NCBI RefSeq assembly: GCF_013372145.1
Contig: NZ_CP053827.1
Location: 248,001-312,000, forward strand
From: Campylobacter hyointestinalis subsp. hyointestinalis
GTDB taxonomy: Bacteria > Campylobacterota > Campylobacteria > Campylobacterales > Campylobacteraceae
DNA length: 64,000 nt
Direction: 5' to 3'
The translations under genes were made by a program, and so were the position numbers. Within the stretch, counting starts at the first letter, position 1, and every line of letters starts with the position of its first letter. Below are positions 18,464 to 27,703 of the stretch, piece after piece. A model generated the notes under the pieces. That model had not been told where the DNA came from. It saw nothing but the letters and a program-made list of their open reading frames with translations, and did no database searches.

Positions 18464-19006
18464 CTAATGACAATAGAGTTTATAATGATAAGTTGGGGTT
18501 CTAAAAGTAGCTGGGTAAGGTAAAGAGACGCTAAAAGCTCTTGACTCGCTCGGCTTTAAATTCGTGCCTATCTTGAACTCCATCTCTACTGAGCTTCTGG
18601 CTTCTGGCTTGGATTTTAAAGTATCTAAAAAGCCTTTTTGTTTAAATATATTTCCATCTAAAACGCCTTTTTCTACCGGTGAGTTTGTGAGTTTCATCTC
18701 AAGAGTACAACTCGTGATAGTGTAATCCCCGATATTTCTTATGGTGCCGAAAAATACCATACTTTCGTTGAGCAAAACTCGATCGTAATTAAGATTTTCT
18801 ATCCTAGCTTTTTTTGTATATTGATCTATGCTAAGCATGGCAAATATCGCTAGACAAGTCATCACGAATATATTTAGTCCTACCATACTGATTATAACAG
18901 ATATCCGTTCTTCTTTTTTTAAAGCCAAAATCAAAAATAGTATGAAAAATACACAGATAATAACTAGCGCTATGATATGAAAAATTGTAAAATACATCAG
19001 AAACAC
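18464..19006 (-). CDS. DUF2393-family membrane protein (downstream copy)
   Basis: 180 aa. Two N-terminal hydrophobic helices (IIALVIICVFFILFLILAL and a second about 35-60), then an extracytoplasmic beta-rich domain of about 110 residues containing GTIRNIGDYTITSCTLEMKL. Matches what I know of DUF2393, a family largely of epsilonproteobacteria with no known role. The start overlaps the end of its paralogue upstream by 10 nt; both follow hisIE in one operon. Confidence 0.75.
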   Translation of the reverse strand: MFLMYFTIFHIIALVIICVFFILFLILALKKEERISVIISMVGLNIFVMTCLAIFAMLSIDQYTKKARIENLNYDRVLLNESMVFFGTIRNIGDYTITSCTLEMKLTNSPVEKGVLDGNIFKQKGFLDTLKSKPEARSSVEMEFKIGTNLKPSESRAFSVSLPYPATFRTPTYHYKLYCH

Positions 19007-19530
19007 TCCGAATTTATAGTTGTATTATAATCTATCGGCTTAAAATTATTTATGATTAGCCTTAAGTTTTTTGTAGTGTTTATGTCTATCTGCTCGTTGA
19101 TAACGCTTTTTTGTACCTTAAAGGGCTTTAGAGAGTTTATATAATTTTTAAATTTATTATCTGAATGGGTGTAGAATTTGACTTTTACACTACAATAAGA
19201 AAATGGTTTTTTGGATAGATTGGTTAAATTTAAATCTACTATAAGAGTATCTGAAAAGCTTAGCTGCTTGATAAAATTTAGATCCAACTCTCTTTTCCTT
19301 ATATTTTCATCAATTATCTTATGTGTGTAGATGATACCAAAAATGATAAAACAGACATCTAGTATGAGTATAAAACTAGCAAAAAATGGTCTTTTTACTA
19401 CCAAAATGATAACTAAAAAAAGTACTACTAAAAAAATAAGTAAAACCCAAAGTATGGCAAAATAGTCAATAAATACAAAATGTGCCGTATAAAATCGCAC
19501 CATCTCTTTTAGACTATTTATCGCGTGCAT
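18997..19530 (-). CDS. DUF2393-family membrane protein (upstream copy)
   Basis: 177 aa. Same design as the gene after it: two N-terminal helices (YFAILWVLLIFLVVLFLVII and a second near 50-70), then a soluble domain with VDLNLTNLSKKPFSYCSVKV. The NLSKKPFSYC segment corresponds to NIGDYTITSC in the downstream copy, supporting an old tandem duplication. Overlaps the hisIE end by 17 nt. Function unknown. Confidence 0.75.
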   Translation of the reverse strand: MHAINSLKEMVRFYTAHFVFIDYFAILWVLLIFLVVLFLVIILVVKRPFFASFILILDVCFIIFGIIYTHKIIDENIRKRELDLNFIKQLSFSDTLIVDLNLTNLSKKPFSYCSVKVKFYTHSDNKFKNYINSLKPFKVQKSVINEQIDINTTKNLRLIINNFKPIDYNTTINSECF

Positions 19531-20254
19531 TTTTCTCCTCTATGCCGCTTATCCCCTCTCTTCTTTTTAGTTCATCTATAATACGCGATGGATGTAAATC
19601 GAAGTTTGCTAACGCAACTACGATATGAAAAAATATATCTGCGGCTTCGTATATCACGTCATAGCTAGGGTCGCCAACCTTATGTTCGCCAAAACTTTCT
19701 TTGCCAAGTTCCTTGTATTTTTTAAATTTAGATAGATCTTTGAGTGCAAAACAAAACTCTCCGGCTTCTTCACAGATTTTTTTGAGATATGCGTTTTCGC
19801 CTTTTGAGTAGAGTTTTGCTATATACGAGTTTTGTGTATCGCAGTTTAGTTTTCTATCAAGCGCGACGTGGTATAGATGATCGAAGATATCGTATTTTTC
19901 ATTTTTTATAAATTCGGTATTTGTAAGCGTTTTTGAAGTGAGTGAAATTTCATTGAAAAAGCAAGATTTTTTACCGGTATGACAAGCTACACCGCCTTTT
20001 TGTTCGACTTTTATGAGTAGCGAGTCATTGTCACAGTCGAGTAAAGCGGATCTGATTATTTGGATATTTCCGCTCTCTTCACCTTTTTTCCAAATTCTAT
20101 TTTTTGTGCGTGAAAAATAGTGGGCAAAACCTGTTTTTAGGCTTAAATTTAAAGCTTCTTCATTCATATAAGCCATCATCAAAACTTCATTTGAACTCTC
20201 TTCTTGAACGATAACAGGTAAAAGCCCGTCTATTTTATCCCAATTCACGCACAC
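19514..20254 (-). CDS. hisI: Bifunctional phosphoribosyl-AMP cyclohydrolase / phosphoribosyl-ATP pyrophosphatase
   Basis: 246 aa fusion (hisIE). Cyclohydrolase domain about 1-115: MMAYMNEEALNLSLKTG, FSRTKNRIWKKGEESGN, LLDCDNDSLLIKVEQ, ACHTGKKSCF with zinc-binding cysteines. Pyrophosphatase domain about 125-246: KICEEAGEFCFALKD and DVIYEAADIFFHIVVAL, the MazG-like metal-binding helices. Steps 2 and 3 of histidine synthesis. Leads an operon with the two DUF2393 genes. Confidence 0.95.
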   Translation of the reverse strand: MCVNWDKIDGLLPVIVQEESSNEVLMMAYMNEEALNLSLKTGFAHYFSRTKNRIWKKGEESGNIQIIRSALLDCDNDSLLIKVEQKGGVACHTGKKSCFFNEISLTSKTLTNTEFIKNEKYDIFDHLYHVALDRKLNCDTQNSYIAKLYSKGENAYLKKICEEAGEFCFALKDLSKFKKYKELGKESFGEHKVGDPSYDVIYEAADIFFHIVVALANFDLHPSRIIDELKRREGISGIEEKNARDK

Positions 20255-20266
20255 CTTTATTCCTTT

Positions 20267-21352
20267 TTATTTTTGTTCCATCACGCTTTGTTTAGGCCTA
20301 TCTTTCGTATCTACCCAGATATTTGGCACGGCTCCTCCAGGAGTTAAAAATATCTTAGCATCGGTATTTACTTTTAGAGCTTCGTTAAACTCTTTTTGAG
20401 TTTGAATTTGTTTTAGTTGTAGCAAGTTATTATCTAAGCTTTTTGCCACTTCTTTGTTCGCATAAGCTTGAGCGTTTGCTTCTATCTTAACAGCGTCTGC
20501 TTTACCTTGAGCTTCTATCTTAACAGCGTCTGCATTACCCTTTGCAAGAGCTGCTTTTTTGAGAGCTTCTTGGTTTGCTCGTTCTACTTCGTATTTTGTT
20601 CGTTCAGCTTCTTGTTTTGCTATTTGAACGCGTTCTATCTGCTCTTTTACTTTTGGTGGAAGTATTATTTCACGAAGTTGAACACTTAAAAGCTCAACTG
20701 GCTTGTTTTGCTGACTGTCTATGTCTGTCCTTATGCCATTATCTATGGCTACTGCTATATCGTTACGACGCTCTGGAAGCTCTTCTGCGGTGTATTTACC
20801 AGTCACGTTTCTAACGACGTTTCTAACGACTGGATCTATGATCTTACTTTCCCAGCTAAAGCCCCACGCAGCGATAGTTTGAGGCGCGTTTAAGGGATTT
20901 AGTCTGTACTGGACTGTTATATCCATACTGACTGGAAGTCCTCTAGAGTCAAGAACTGAGATAGTATCTTTAGTTTCGATACCGCTACCACGGTAATTTG
21001 CTTCATTTCTACCTTCGCTTGAAGTATAGTTTATGATACGAACTTTAGTATCGACGATCCTAACTTCTTGTATGAAAGGTATAAAAAAGTGAAAGCCTGG
21101 CTGAAGTGGGCTTGGATCAAACTTACCCGCTGTGGATTTGATACCGACTTCACCTGAGTTGATGACGACAAATGGCTTTGCTATGGCCAGAACAGCGATG
21201 ATAATGATAATGGCATAAACTACGCCACTTACTTTACTAAAACCGTTAAAATTTGGAATATTTGGCTTTTTAAAGTTAAAATTCGGCTTATTATCGCCTC
21301 CGCCACCGTTTCCGTTTTTTTTATTAAAATAATCATTTAAATCTGCTGGCAA
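20267..21352 (-). CDS. SPFH/prohibitin-family membrane protein (HflK-like)
   Basis: 361 aa. Gly/Asn-rich cytoplasmic start, one membrane helix (VVYAIIIIIAVLAIAKPFVV, about 44-63), the SPFH/Band 7 domain (SGEVGIKSTAGKFDPSPLQP, VDITVQYRLNPLNA-like core), then a long Ala/Glu/Lys coiled coil (about 230-320) with an 11-residue repeat. Such proteins oligomerise as membrane cages and modulate FtsH or lipid domains. There is no HflC partner next to it, so it is a stand-alone prohibitin-like protein. Confidence 0.85.
   Translation of the reverse strand: MPADLNDYFNKKNGNGGGGDNKPNFNFKKPNIPNFNGFSKVSGVVYAIIIIIAVLAIAKPFVVINSGEVGIKSTAGKFDPSPLQPGFHFFIPFIQEVRIVDTKVRIINYTSSEGRNEANYRGSGIETKDTISVLDSRGLPVSMDITVQYRLNPLNAPQTIAAWGFSWESKIIDPVVRNVVRNVTGKYTAEELPERRNDIAVAIDNGIRTDIDSQQNKPVELLSVQLREIILPPKVKEQIERVQIAKQEAERTKYEVERANQEALKKAALAKGNADAVKIEAQGKADAVKIEANAQAYANKEVAKSLDNNLLQLKQIQTQKEFNEALKVNTDAKIFLTPGGAVPNIWVDTKDRPKQSVMEQK
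20478..20533 (-). repeat. 33-bp-period direct repeat within the SPFH gene
   Basis: A 23-nt block at 20478-20500 recurs exactly at 20511-20533. It encodes the repeated ADAVKIEA unit of the coiled coil (11-residue period). Near-perfect nucleotide identity indicates recent duplication and makes copy-number change possible. Confidence 0.85.
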
Positions 21353-21370
21353 ATCGTTTCCTTTGTAAAT

Positions 21371-22294
21371 TTATTTTGCGTATGTTAAGAAATGCTCATA
21401 TTTTGGATTTTTACCCATTACAACATCAAAATACGCTTGTTGTAATCTTGTAGCTACTTCGCCTCTTTTACCGCTACCGATGATTCTGCTGTCTATATTG
21501 CTGATCGGAGTGACTTCTGCTGCTGTTCCAGTAAAAAATGCTTCATCTGCATTGTAGGCTTCATCTCTAGTGATGCGGTGACGTACGACTTCGTATCCTA
21601 GGTCTTTTGCTATGGCTATGACTGTTTTTTGAGTGATGCTTTCTAAGCTTGTATCGTTTGGTGGAGTGATTATAACGCCATCTTTTACTATAAAGAAGCA
21701 TTCGCCGCTACCCTCAGCGATAAATCCTTGCGGATCAAGAAGTAAGGCTTCATCACAACCAGCCTCTTGAGCTTCGAAATTTGCCATTTGAGAGTTGAAG
21801 TAATTTGCACTTGCTTTTGCTTTTGCCATCATAGAAAAAGGAGCTGGTTTCATCCAAGATGAAATCTTGACTTTGATACCTTTTTCAAGTGCTTCATCGC
21901 CCATATAAGCACCCCATTGCCACGCTGCGATCGCGACATTTACAGGACATCCGATATGACTAACGCCCATTTTACCATACCCTAAAAATACAAGTGGGCG
22001 GATATAGACGTTATCGTTATAAGTGTTGCTTTTTAGAAGTTCTACGTGGGCTTTATTTATCTCTTCTTGTGTAAAAGGTATTTTTATCCCACAAGCTTTT
22101 GCAGACTCAAAAAGTCTTTTTGTATGTTCGGCGAGTTTAAAGATAGCCAAACCTTTTGGAGTTTGATACGCCCTTACGCCTTCAAATACCGCATTTCCGT
22201 AGTGTAGTGAGTGAGACAAAACGTGAACGGTCGCGTCTTTCCATGCTATTAATTTACCATCAAACCATATATGCTCTGCTTCTAGTAGTGCCAT
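21371..22294 (-). CDS. ilvE: Branched-chain amino acid aminotransferase
   Basis: 307 aa, fold-type IV PLP enzyme. HSLHYGNAVFEGVRAY near residue 28, PLP lysine at about residue 160 in AKAKASANYFNSQ, EALLLDPQGFIAEGSGECFF, and FFTGTAAEVTPI. Transfers amino groups to and from Leu, Ile and Val keto acids. Single gene upstream of the SPFH gene on the same strand, 18 nt apart, RBS AAAGG before the ATG. Confidence 0.95.
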   Translation of the reverse strand: MALLEAEHIWFDGKLIAWKDATVHVLSHSLHYGNAVFEGVRAYQTPKGLAIFKLAEHTKRLFESAKACGIKIPFTQEEINKAHVELLKSNTYNDNVYIRPLVFLGYGKMGVSHIGCPVNVAIAAWQWGAYMGDEALEKGIKVKISSWMKPAPFSMMAKAKASANYFNSQMANFEAQEAGCDEALLLDPQGFIAEGSGECFFIVKDGVIITPPNDTSLESITQKTVIAIAKDLGYEVVRHRITRDEAYNADEAFFTGTAAEVTPISNIDSRIIGSGKRGEVATRLQQAYFDVVMGKNPKYEHFLTYAK

Positions 22295-22470
22295 TTTTTA
22301 CCTTTCGTTATTATAAATTTTTGCCTGATTTTATCCTAAATTTGATTAATATCTTTTGAATAATGCAAAATTTGACCTAGTCTTTGACGAAGTTATAGAA
22401 ATGTCTAAATGATTGGTAGTTATATTTGTGCTATTAGATTCGTTGTTTAAATTTTTTAAATTTAAAATGC

Positions 22471-22476
22471 TATAAT
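22471..22476 (+). promoter_or_regulatory. -10 box of the tautomerase-peroxiredoxin operon
   Basis: Perfect TATAAT with extended TG (AATGCTATAATCC) 32 bases before the start at 22509. Confidence 0.6.
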
Positions 22477-22508
22477 CCGTGCATTAAATTTAAAATAAAG
22501 GGAATAAT

Positions 22509-22709
22509 ATGCCGATTATAAACATAAAGCTTACTGCTCCTATGCCAAGCCGTGAAAAACTAGATGAAATCGCAGTCAAAATCACAGATATAATGGTAAA
22601 TGATCTAGGTAAAAACCCAGCTAGAGTAGTGATAAATTTCGATGAAATTCGCCCTGAGGCGACGTATTTTGGAGCCAAATCAGTCCAAGCGATAAAGGAG
22701 GGCAAATAA
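22509..22709 (+). CDS. 4-oxalocrotonate tautomerase-family protein
   Basis: 66 aa, exact family length. Catalytic Pro is residue 2 (MPIINIKLTAPMPSREK) and becomes N-terminal after Met removal; the family helix and IVNDLGK-like segment follow. Physiological substrate unknown in Campylobacter (a related protein is DmpI in Helicobacter). The stop is immediately followed by the ATG of the peroxiredoxin gene, so the two are made together. Confidence 0.9.
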   Translation: MPIINIKLTAPMPSREKLDEIAVKITDIMVNDLGKNPARVVINFDEIRPEATYFGAKSVQAIKEGK

Positions 22710-23267
22710 ATGGCGTGTTGCAAGAAAAAAGATCCAAGTTGCCCAGTAGAAGTAAAAGCGTCTGCTCAAACTTCGGCTTTTTTGCCTGAAGATATAGAGA
22801 GAAAAGTCACGTTGGCTTCTGGTGAGCTCGCTCCAGACTTTGAGCTAGAAAACGCAGATGGCGTAAAAATCGCACTTAAAGATTTCAAAGGTAAAAACGT
22901 AGTTTTATACTTTTATCCAAAAGATAACACTCCTGGTTGCACGACTGAAGCGTGCGAATTTAGTGCAAATTACGATGATTTTATCGCTAATGATACTATA
23001 ATAATAGGCATTAGCCCTGATAGCGTCAAATCACACTCAAATTTCACCCAAAAACAGAGTCTTAAACACATACTTTTAAGCGATCCAGATAAAGAAGTGG
23101 CAAAGGCTTATGGAGTATGGCAAGTACGTAAAAACTACGGTAAAGAGTATCTTGGCATAGTACGAACGACTTTTGTTATAGATAAAACAGGACGTATCGC
23201 AAAAGTATATAAAAGCGTAAAAGCTGCCGGTCACGCTCTTAAAGTTTTAGCAGATTTAGTAAAATAA
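22710..23267 (+). CDS. bcp: Bcp-family thiol peroxidase with Cys-rich N-terminal extension
   Basis: 185 aa; ordinary Bcp is about 150. Core starts at about 36 (GELAPDFELENADG); peroxidatic Cys77 and resolving Cys82 lie in NTPGCTTEACEF, the atypical 2-Cys spacing of Bcp. The first 30 residues are extra and begin MACCKKKDPSC with three cysteines, which could bind metal or accept electrons. Detoxifies hydroperoxides with thioredoxin as donor. Zero-spacing junction with the tautomerase gene. Confidence 0.9.
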   Translation: MACCKKKDPSCPVEVKASAQTSAFLPEDIERKVTLASGELAPDFELENADGVKIALKDFKGKNVVLYFYPKDNTPGCTTEACEFSANYDDFIANDTIIIGISPDSVKSHSNFTQKQSLKHILLSDPDKEVAKAYGVWQVRKNYGKEYLGIVRTTFVIDKTGRIAKVYKSVKAAGHALKVLADLVK

Positions 23268-23275
23268 TTTTAAAA

Positions 23276-23308
23276 AGATTTAAAGCGCTTTCAAAGTGCT
23301 TTAAATCT
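23276..23308. terminator. Bidirectional terminator between bcp and the DUF748 gene
   Basis: Long stem: AGATTTAAAGCGCTT pairs with AGTGCTTTAAATCT (one G-T pair), tiny loop, between two convergent genes. A/T-rich flanks serve as tails on both strands. Confidence 0.8.
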
Positions 23309-23338
23309 ATATATTATTGCGCAATCAAAACGATTTTG

Positions 23339-26300
23339 TCACTTTGTTTTTATATTTATTTTCATAGATACTTTTTTATCTTCTTTAGCTCCGTTAGCAT
23401 CAGTTATATCAAGGACTTCTATCTGACTTTCATTGACACCGCTTTCTAGCAATCTTTTACGTAGATTCTCCACTCTTTTTGCCGCTATATTTAAGATCTT
23501 GTCTTCTGAGACTTTTGTCAAATTTATGAGCTTTTCTATAGCAACGTCGGCATTTACAAAGTTTTCGTTGTTTATTTTTTGTCTAAAGAGCGTTTTTGTA
23601 GCATTTTCATAGTTTAGATCTTTAGTATTCATAATTAGAGTTATCTCTCTTTGTACGGCTCTGCTTGCTATGGCGTAAGTATCTGTTTTAGTGCTGTATG
23701 TAGGTGATAAAGTAAATACGATATCTGGTTTTTTCTGAGCGATATCTGCTAATTTTTTGATTTTATCTTCGCTTGTCTCTAGTAAAAATGCACTTCCAGG
23801 AGCAAAGTCTATACTGCTAAGCTCATCTACGCTTATACCAAGTGCGTTTCCTATAAATCTAAATGGGCTCGTAACTACATCGCTAAATAGTTGAAAAATA
23901 GCTTTCCATACTATACTTGCATAGCTAAACTCAGGGCTGTTTAGATCGCCCCAGATAGGTAGATCGACGTCTATTTGGTTGTTTGAGTCCTTTAGTATAG
24001 ATATAGCTAGCTTTAAAGGAAGACTTACGGCGTCTTTGCTAGGAATTTCGCGTCCTAGAGTAAGGTTATCGAAATTTAGCGAGTTTGAGGCATTTAAAAT
24101 GGAATTTTTTATCTTATAGTTTAGATTTACGTTGAGTCTGCCATCATCTATCTCATATCCTAAAAATTTGACCGAATACGGCGTAACGTTTTTCAAATTT
24201 ATATTTTTAAATCGCAATATAAGATCTGTATTAGAAGTAGGGTTAAAAGGCATAGTGGTGACCAAGATCTCGCTAAATCCGTAGTTTGCAACAACCCCGT
24301 GAAGTGCGATATTGCTAGTTTTGTTACTTGATATCTCGTTTATGGTTGTTGAAATTTTAGTTATATTTGTATCAAAAACTATAGGTAAGCTTTCATCTTT
24401 AAACTCCAAAGAACCATTTTTTATATTGATGTTTTTTAAATTTATGTTTAAAGCTGGATTATCATTGCTAGTTTGCTTTGCATCTTTTGTTTTGATGAGA
24501 TTTAAGATATTTAGCTCTTTTTGCTTTGAAACTGCTAATTTAAGATTAGGATTTTCTAGTTTGATATTTGATATAAAAAGGTTGTTTTTTTGGAAATTTA
24601 TATGCCCCGTAAGGCTTTTAAACGAACCTAAAAGTTCGTTTTTCTCATCATTTATAGAAAAATTATTTATGGCAAGGTCTGCTTTTGTTTTTATGAATTT
24701 ATCAAAGCTTGTCTTTGCATTTAGGCTTAAATTCGCATTTAAATTTTGCGTGTTTATATGTTCTTTTAAGTATGGTTTGATAAAATGCAAGTTGTGTAGC
24801 TTAAGCTTTAAGTTTGAGTCGAATTTTAACTTGCTAGTATCTATTAAATTACTACTTTTTAGATCCAAAATCGGATCTTTTATGTCTAAATTTAGTGCAA
24901 ACTTATCTTTATTTTGGATATTTTTTGCCGTTATTTCTATATTTTTTAGTTTGTTTTGGCTAAATGGATCACTGAGGTTTAGTGAGCCATTTTTTAGACT
25001 GAAATTTTGTACGTTGTAGTCAAATTCTTTACTATTTTTGCTTGTTTTATTGCTACTTTTAGGTATTAAATTTAAAAAAGAATTTACGAGTTTAGAGCCT
25101 TTATCGTCTATAAAGCTAGCAAAATTCGGGTTTTGAACGCTTACGTTTTTTATGGAAAGATTATTATCCAAAAAATTTAGATCATCTATGATAAATGATT
25201 TAAGTTCTAGATGATTTTTTTTATCTAGATGTGAATTTGCTTCTAAAATGGAGATATTTTTTGCGCTTATAAGTTCGTTTTTTAACTCAAATTTACTTAG
25301 ATCAAACTTACTTATATCTAAATTTAATCCTTGTTTTGCGGCGCTAAAATTTGCCAACTTTAGTAGATCTATATTTAGATTGGTGCCGAATTTTTGGCTA
25401 TACGTTATAGTTTGGTTTGTTAAGTTCATATCACCTAGTTTTGCATCAAATCCTTCAAATTTAGTTTTAAATTTAGAAGCCACGATCTCTTTTGCTTGTA
25501 CTTTTATGTTGAAATCTTCATTACTATTTTCAAGCTCAAGGCTAAAGTGTGGGACATAAAAAGAGCTAAGCGCGAATTTATTTGTATTTTGAGAGATATT
25601 TAAGTCTTTTATGAGTGTATTTACATCTGCTTTTATACTTAAATTTTCATCAAAAACCAGCTTATAATCTATCTTTGAGCTTAAAGTTGCACTCTCAACG
25701 CTAAGGGGCATATCTTGTAAAAATGAGACCCAAATAGGATTTATCTTTAATTCTCTGAGTTCTAAAATTCCGTCTATTTTCACTGGATTAAAACTAGCAT
25801 TTGCATCAATAGTTAGGTGATTTGCTAGGTTTGAATCAGCTAAGAGAGAGTGAAATCCCAGCTTTTTATCTTTTGTGGATAAATTTGACAACTTATAGTT
25901 CATATTTTGCAAATTAAGCTTAAAACCACTCTTTAGATCTAGATAGTCGAATATTGCGTTTGTTATCTCGAGATTTTTTATCTTATACTCAAAGTTTAGT
26001 CCGTCGCTTTGCGGCTCACTTTTGCTTGTTTGATTAACATCATTTTGGAGTAAAAATGAAAAATTAAAGGTGTTATTTTCATCTTTTTGGACAAATACTT
26101 GAGGATTTTGGAGTTTTAACGTTTTTATATTTATGGTTTTATCAAATAAATTTGATGGTTCAAGATCTACGTAAATAGCGTCAAATCTAATGATAGGCAA
26201 TTTTTGCGAAACCTCTACGCCAGTGATGTTTGCTTCAAACGTGAAAGGATTTATCCAAATATCTTTTAGTGTTAAGTTTAAGTCTTTTTCAAGAGCGATT

Positions 26301-26404
26301 TTCGTAGCGTAATGAGTTATAAGTTTTGGGGCTATAAAAAAGCCAAATGCTGCGTATAGTGCAACGAGAAAGCAGATAATCACCGCAGTTATTTTAGTTT
26401 TCAT
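23339..26404 (-). CDS. Giant DUF748/AsmA-like envelope protein
   Basis: 1021 aa. One N-terminal membrane helix (ITAVIICFLVALYAAFGFFI, about 5-24), then a very long periplasmic region of repeated beta-strand pattern (many NLxxxNxxF lines). The C-terminal third, with DVDLPIWGDLNSPEFSYAS, SIDFAPGSAFLLETSEDKI and an OmpA-like tail about 880-1021, is the DUF748 signature. Proteins of this AsmA/TamB-like class are thought to bridge the periplasm and carry lipids. Stands alone. Confidence 0.82.
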   Translation of the reverse strand: MKTKITAVIICFLVALYAAFGFFIAPKLITHYATKIALEKDLNLTLKDIWINPFTFEANITGVEVSQKLPIIRFDAIYVDLEPSNLFDKTINIKTLKLQNPQVFVQKDENNTFNFSFLLQNDVNQTSKSEPQSDGLNFEYKIKNLEITNAIFDYLDLKSGFKLNLQNMNYKLSNLSTKDKKLGFHSLLADSNLANHLTIDANASFNPVKIDGILELRELKINPIWVSFLQDMPLSVESATLSSKIDYKLVFDENLSIKADVNTLIKDLNISQNTNKFALSSFYVPHFSLELENSNEDFNIKVQAKEIVASKFKTKFEGFDAKLGDMNLTNQTITYSQKFGTNLNIDLLKLANFSAAKQGLNLDISKFDLSKFELKNELISAKNISILEANSHLDKKNHLELKSFIIDDLNFLDNNLSIKNVSVQNPNFASFIDDKGSKLVNSFLNLIPKSSNKTSKNSKEFDYNVQNFSLKNGSLNLSDPFSQNKLKNIEITAKNIQNKDKFALNLDIKDPILDLKSSNLIDTSKLKFDSNLKLKLHNLHFIKPYLKEHINTQNLNANLSLNAKTSFDKFIKTKADLAINNFSINDEKNELLGSFKSLTGHINFQKNNLFISNIKLENPNLKLAVSKQKELNILNLIKTKDAKQTSNDNPALNINLKNINIKNGSLEFKDESLPIVFDTNITKISTTINEISSNKTSNIALHGVVANYGFSEILVTTMPFNPTSNTDLILRFKNINLKNVTPYSVKFLGYEIDDGRLNVNLNYKIKNSILNASNSLNFDNLTLGREIPSKDAVSLPLKLAISILKDSNNQIDVDLPIWGDLNSPEFSYASIVWKAIFQLFSDVVTSPFRFIGNALGISVDELSSIDFAPGSAFLLETSEDKIKKLADIAQKKPDIVFTLSPTYSTKTDTYAIASRAVQREITLIMNTKDLNYENATKTLFRQKINNENFVNADVAIEKLINLTKVSEDKILNIAAKRVENLRKRLLESGVNESQIEVLDITDANGAKEDKKVSMKINIKTK

Positions 26405-26514
26405 AGATCTCTCCTTTTTAGTGCTTAATTATATAAAAAAATGAGTACAAAGTAGATAAATTTAATAAATTTAAAAACCGCATTTTGCTATCATAAAAAC
26501 AAAAAGGTTTAAAT

Positions 26515-27582
26515 TTGTTAGTCCATATATGCTGTAGCGTCGATAGTCACTACTTTTTACAAAAGCTTAAAAAAGTATATCCAAACGAGCGAATTATCGG
26601 TTATTTTTATGATCCAAACATTCATCCTTATAGCGAGTTTTTGTTGCGTTATAAAGACGTAAAAAGAAGCTGTAAAAAGCTAGGGATCGAGCTTATATGT
26701 GGAGACTATGACTATGAAAGTTGGCTTAGCGGTACGAAAGGACTTGAAAAAGAGCCTGAAAAAGGTAAAAGGTGCGAGTATTGTTTTGATTTTCGTGTAG
26801 GAAATTCTGCTAAAATGGCGTTAAATTTAGGCTGTAAAAGGCTTACTACAACGCTTTTAATGAGTCCAAAAAAAGACTTTACTCAGCTAAAAAATGCACT
26901 AAAAAATGCCGTAAAAGATACGAGTTTAGAACCTGTGGCAGTGGATTTCCGTAAGAATGGCGGGACAATGGAACAGTTTGATCTAGCTAAAAAAGATAAG
27001 CTTTATCATCAAAATTACTGTGGTTGTGTATTTGCTCTAGAAAAACAAAGAGCCAAAGATGAGATCTTTGACGAGCTTTTTGAGCCTTTGGGCGGGCAGG
27101 TTCAGTTTGGCTCTATAAAAAGCCGTTTAAAATTATATAAAAAAGTTAGAAAATATGAAAAAAACGGTATAGAATTTGATCTAGTGAGAAAAAAAATACT
27201 AAACTATCGTCTGAAATTTGCAAAAGTTTGTGTTGATGGTGTTCTTGTGCCTAGTTATATGCTGTTTTATTCGCATTTTGGTAGAAATACGCTTAAATTT
27301 ACTCTTCATAGTGGGGGTGAGCTGATAAATGTAATGAACGAGGGCGCTAAGCTCTTAAGTCTTGCTAAGTTTAATGAGCTTGGCGGATTTGATTATAAAG
27401 ATGTTTTGAAGCTTATGAGATGTCCGCCTAAATTAGGACGCGAACTAAAAGTAAGAAAACTTATAGAAGTCGGTTTTAGCTTATCTCCTATCATCGTACT
27501 TGATGAGATAAGGGCTGGAAAGTTTGAAGTACAAGCTAGTAGTGTTATCTATCCGCAGATCATAGAAAAGGTAAAAATTTAA
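26515..27582 (+). CDS. queH: Epoxyqueuosine reductase QueH
   Basis: 355 aa from TTG 26515, fixed by the family start LVHICCSVDSHYF with the adjacent cysteines of the active centre. Further conserved cysteine motifs: KGKRCEYCFDFRVG near 85 and YHQNYCGCVFALEKQR near 167, ligands of the Fe-S and metal sites. Last step of queuosine synthesis in tRNA, replacing the cobalamin enzyme QueG. The C-terminal ~150 residues extend beyond the minimal QueH core, as in other campylobacters. Confidence 0.9.
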   Translation: MLVHICCSVDSHYFLQKLKKVYPNERIIGYFYDPNIHPYSEFLLRYKDVKRSCKKLGIELICGDYDYESWLSGTKGLEKEPEKGKRCEYCFDFRVGNSAKMALNLGCKRLTTTLLMSPKKDFTQLKNALKNAVKDTSLEPVAVDFRKNGGTMEQFDLAKKDKLYHQNYCGCVFALEKQRAKDEIFDELFEPLGGQVQFGSIKSRLKLYKKVRKYEKNGIEFDLVRKKILNYRLKFAKVCVDGVLVPSYMLFYSHFGRNTLKFTLHSGGELINVMNEGAKLLSLAKFNELGGFDYKDVLKLMRCPPKLGRELKVRKLIEVGFSLSPIIVLDEIRAGKFEVQASSVIYPQIIEKVKI

Positions 27583-27652
27583 AAAAGCTCTTTAAATTTA
27601 TGAAAGTATGTTTTACTAAGATCAAGTAGAGTTTTATTTAAGCTAATTTTTA

Positions 27653-27681
27653 TTGACAAATAAAAGGCTTTTGGGTATAAT
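27653..27681 (+). promoter_or_regulatory. Consensus sigma-70 promoter of tRNA-Asn
   Basis: TTGACA (27653-27658), exactly 17 nt, TATAAT (27676-27681), with transcription likely to start just before the tRNA at 27704. An unusually perfect promoter for Campylobacter, as expected for a stable RNA gene. Confidence 0.85.
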
Positions 27682-27703
27682 TCATATTCTTTTTTATATG
27701 CAT

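Noticed and set aside
24312-25019. 235-aa plus-strand frame inside the DUF748 gene
   Set aside because: It is antisense to a 1021-aa gene with clear family features, Phe/Leu/Ser-rich as expected of A/T-rich complement, and lacks an RBS.
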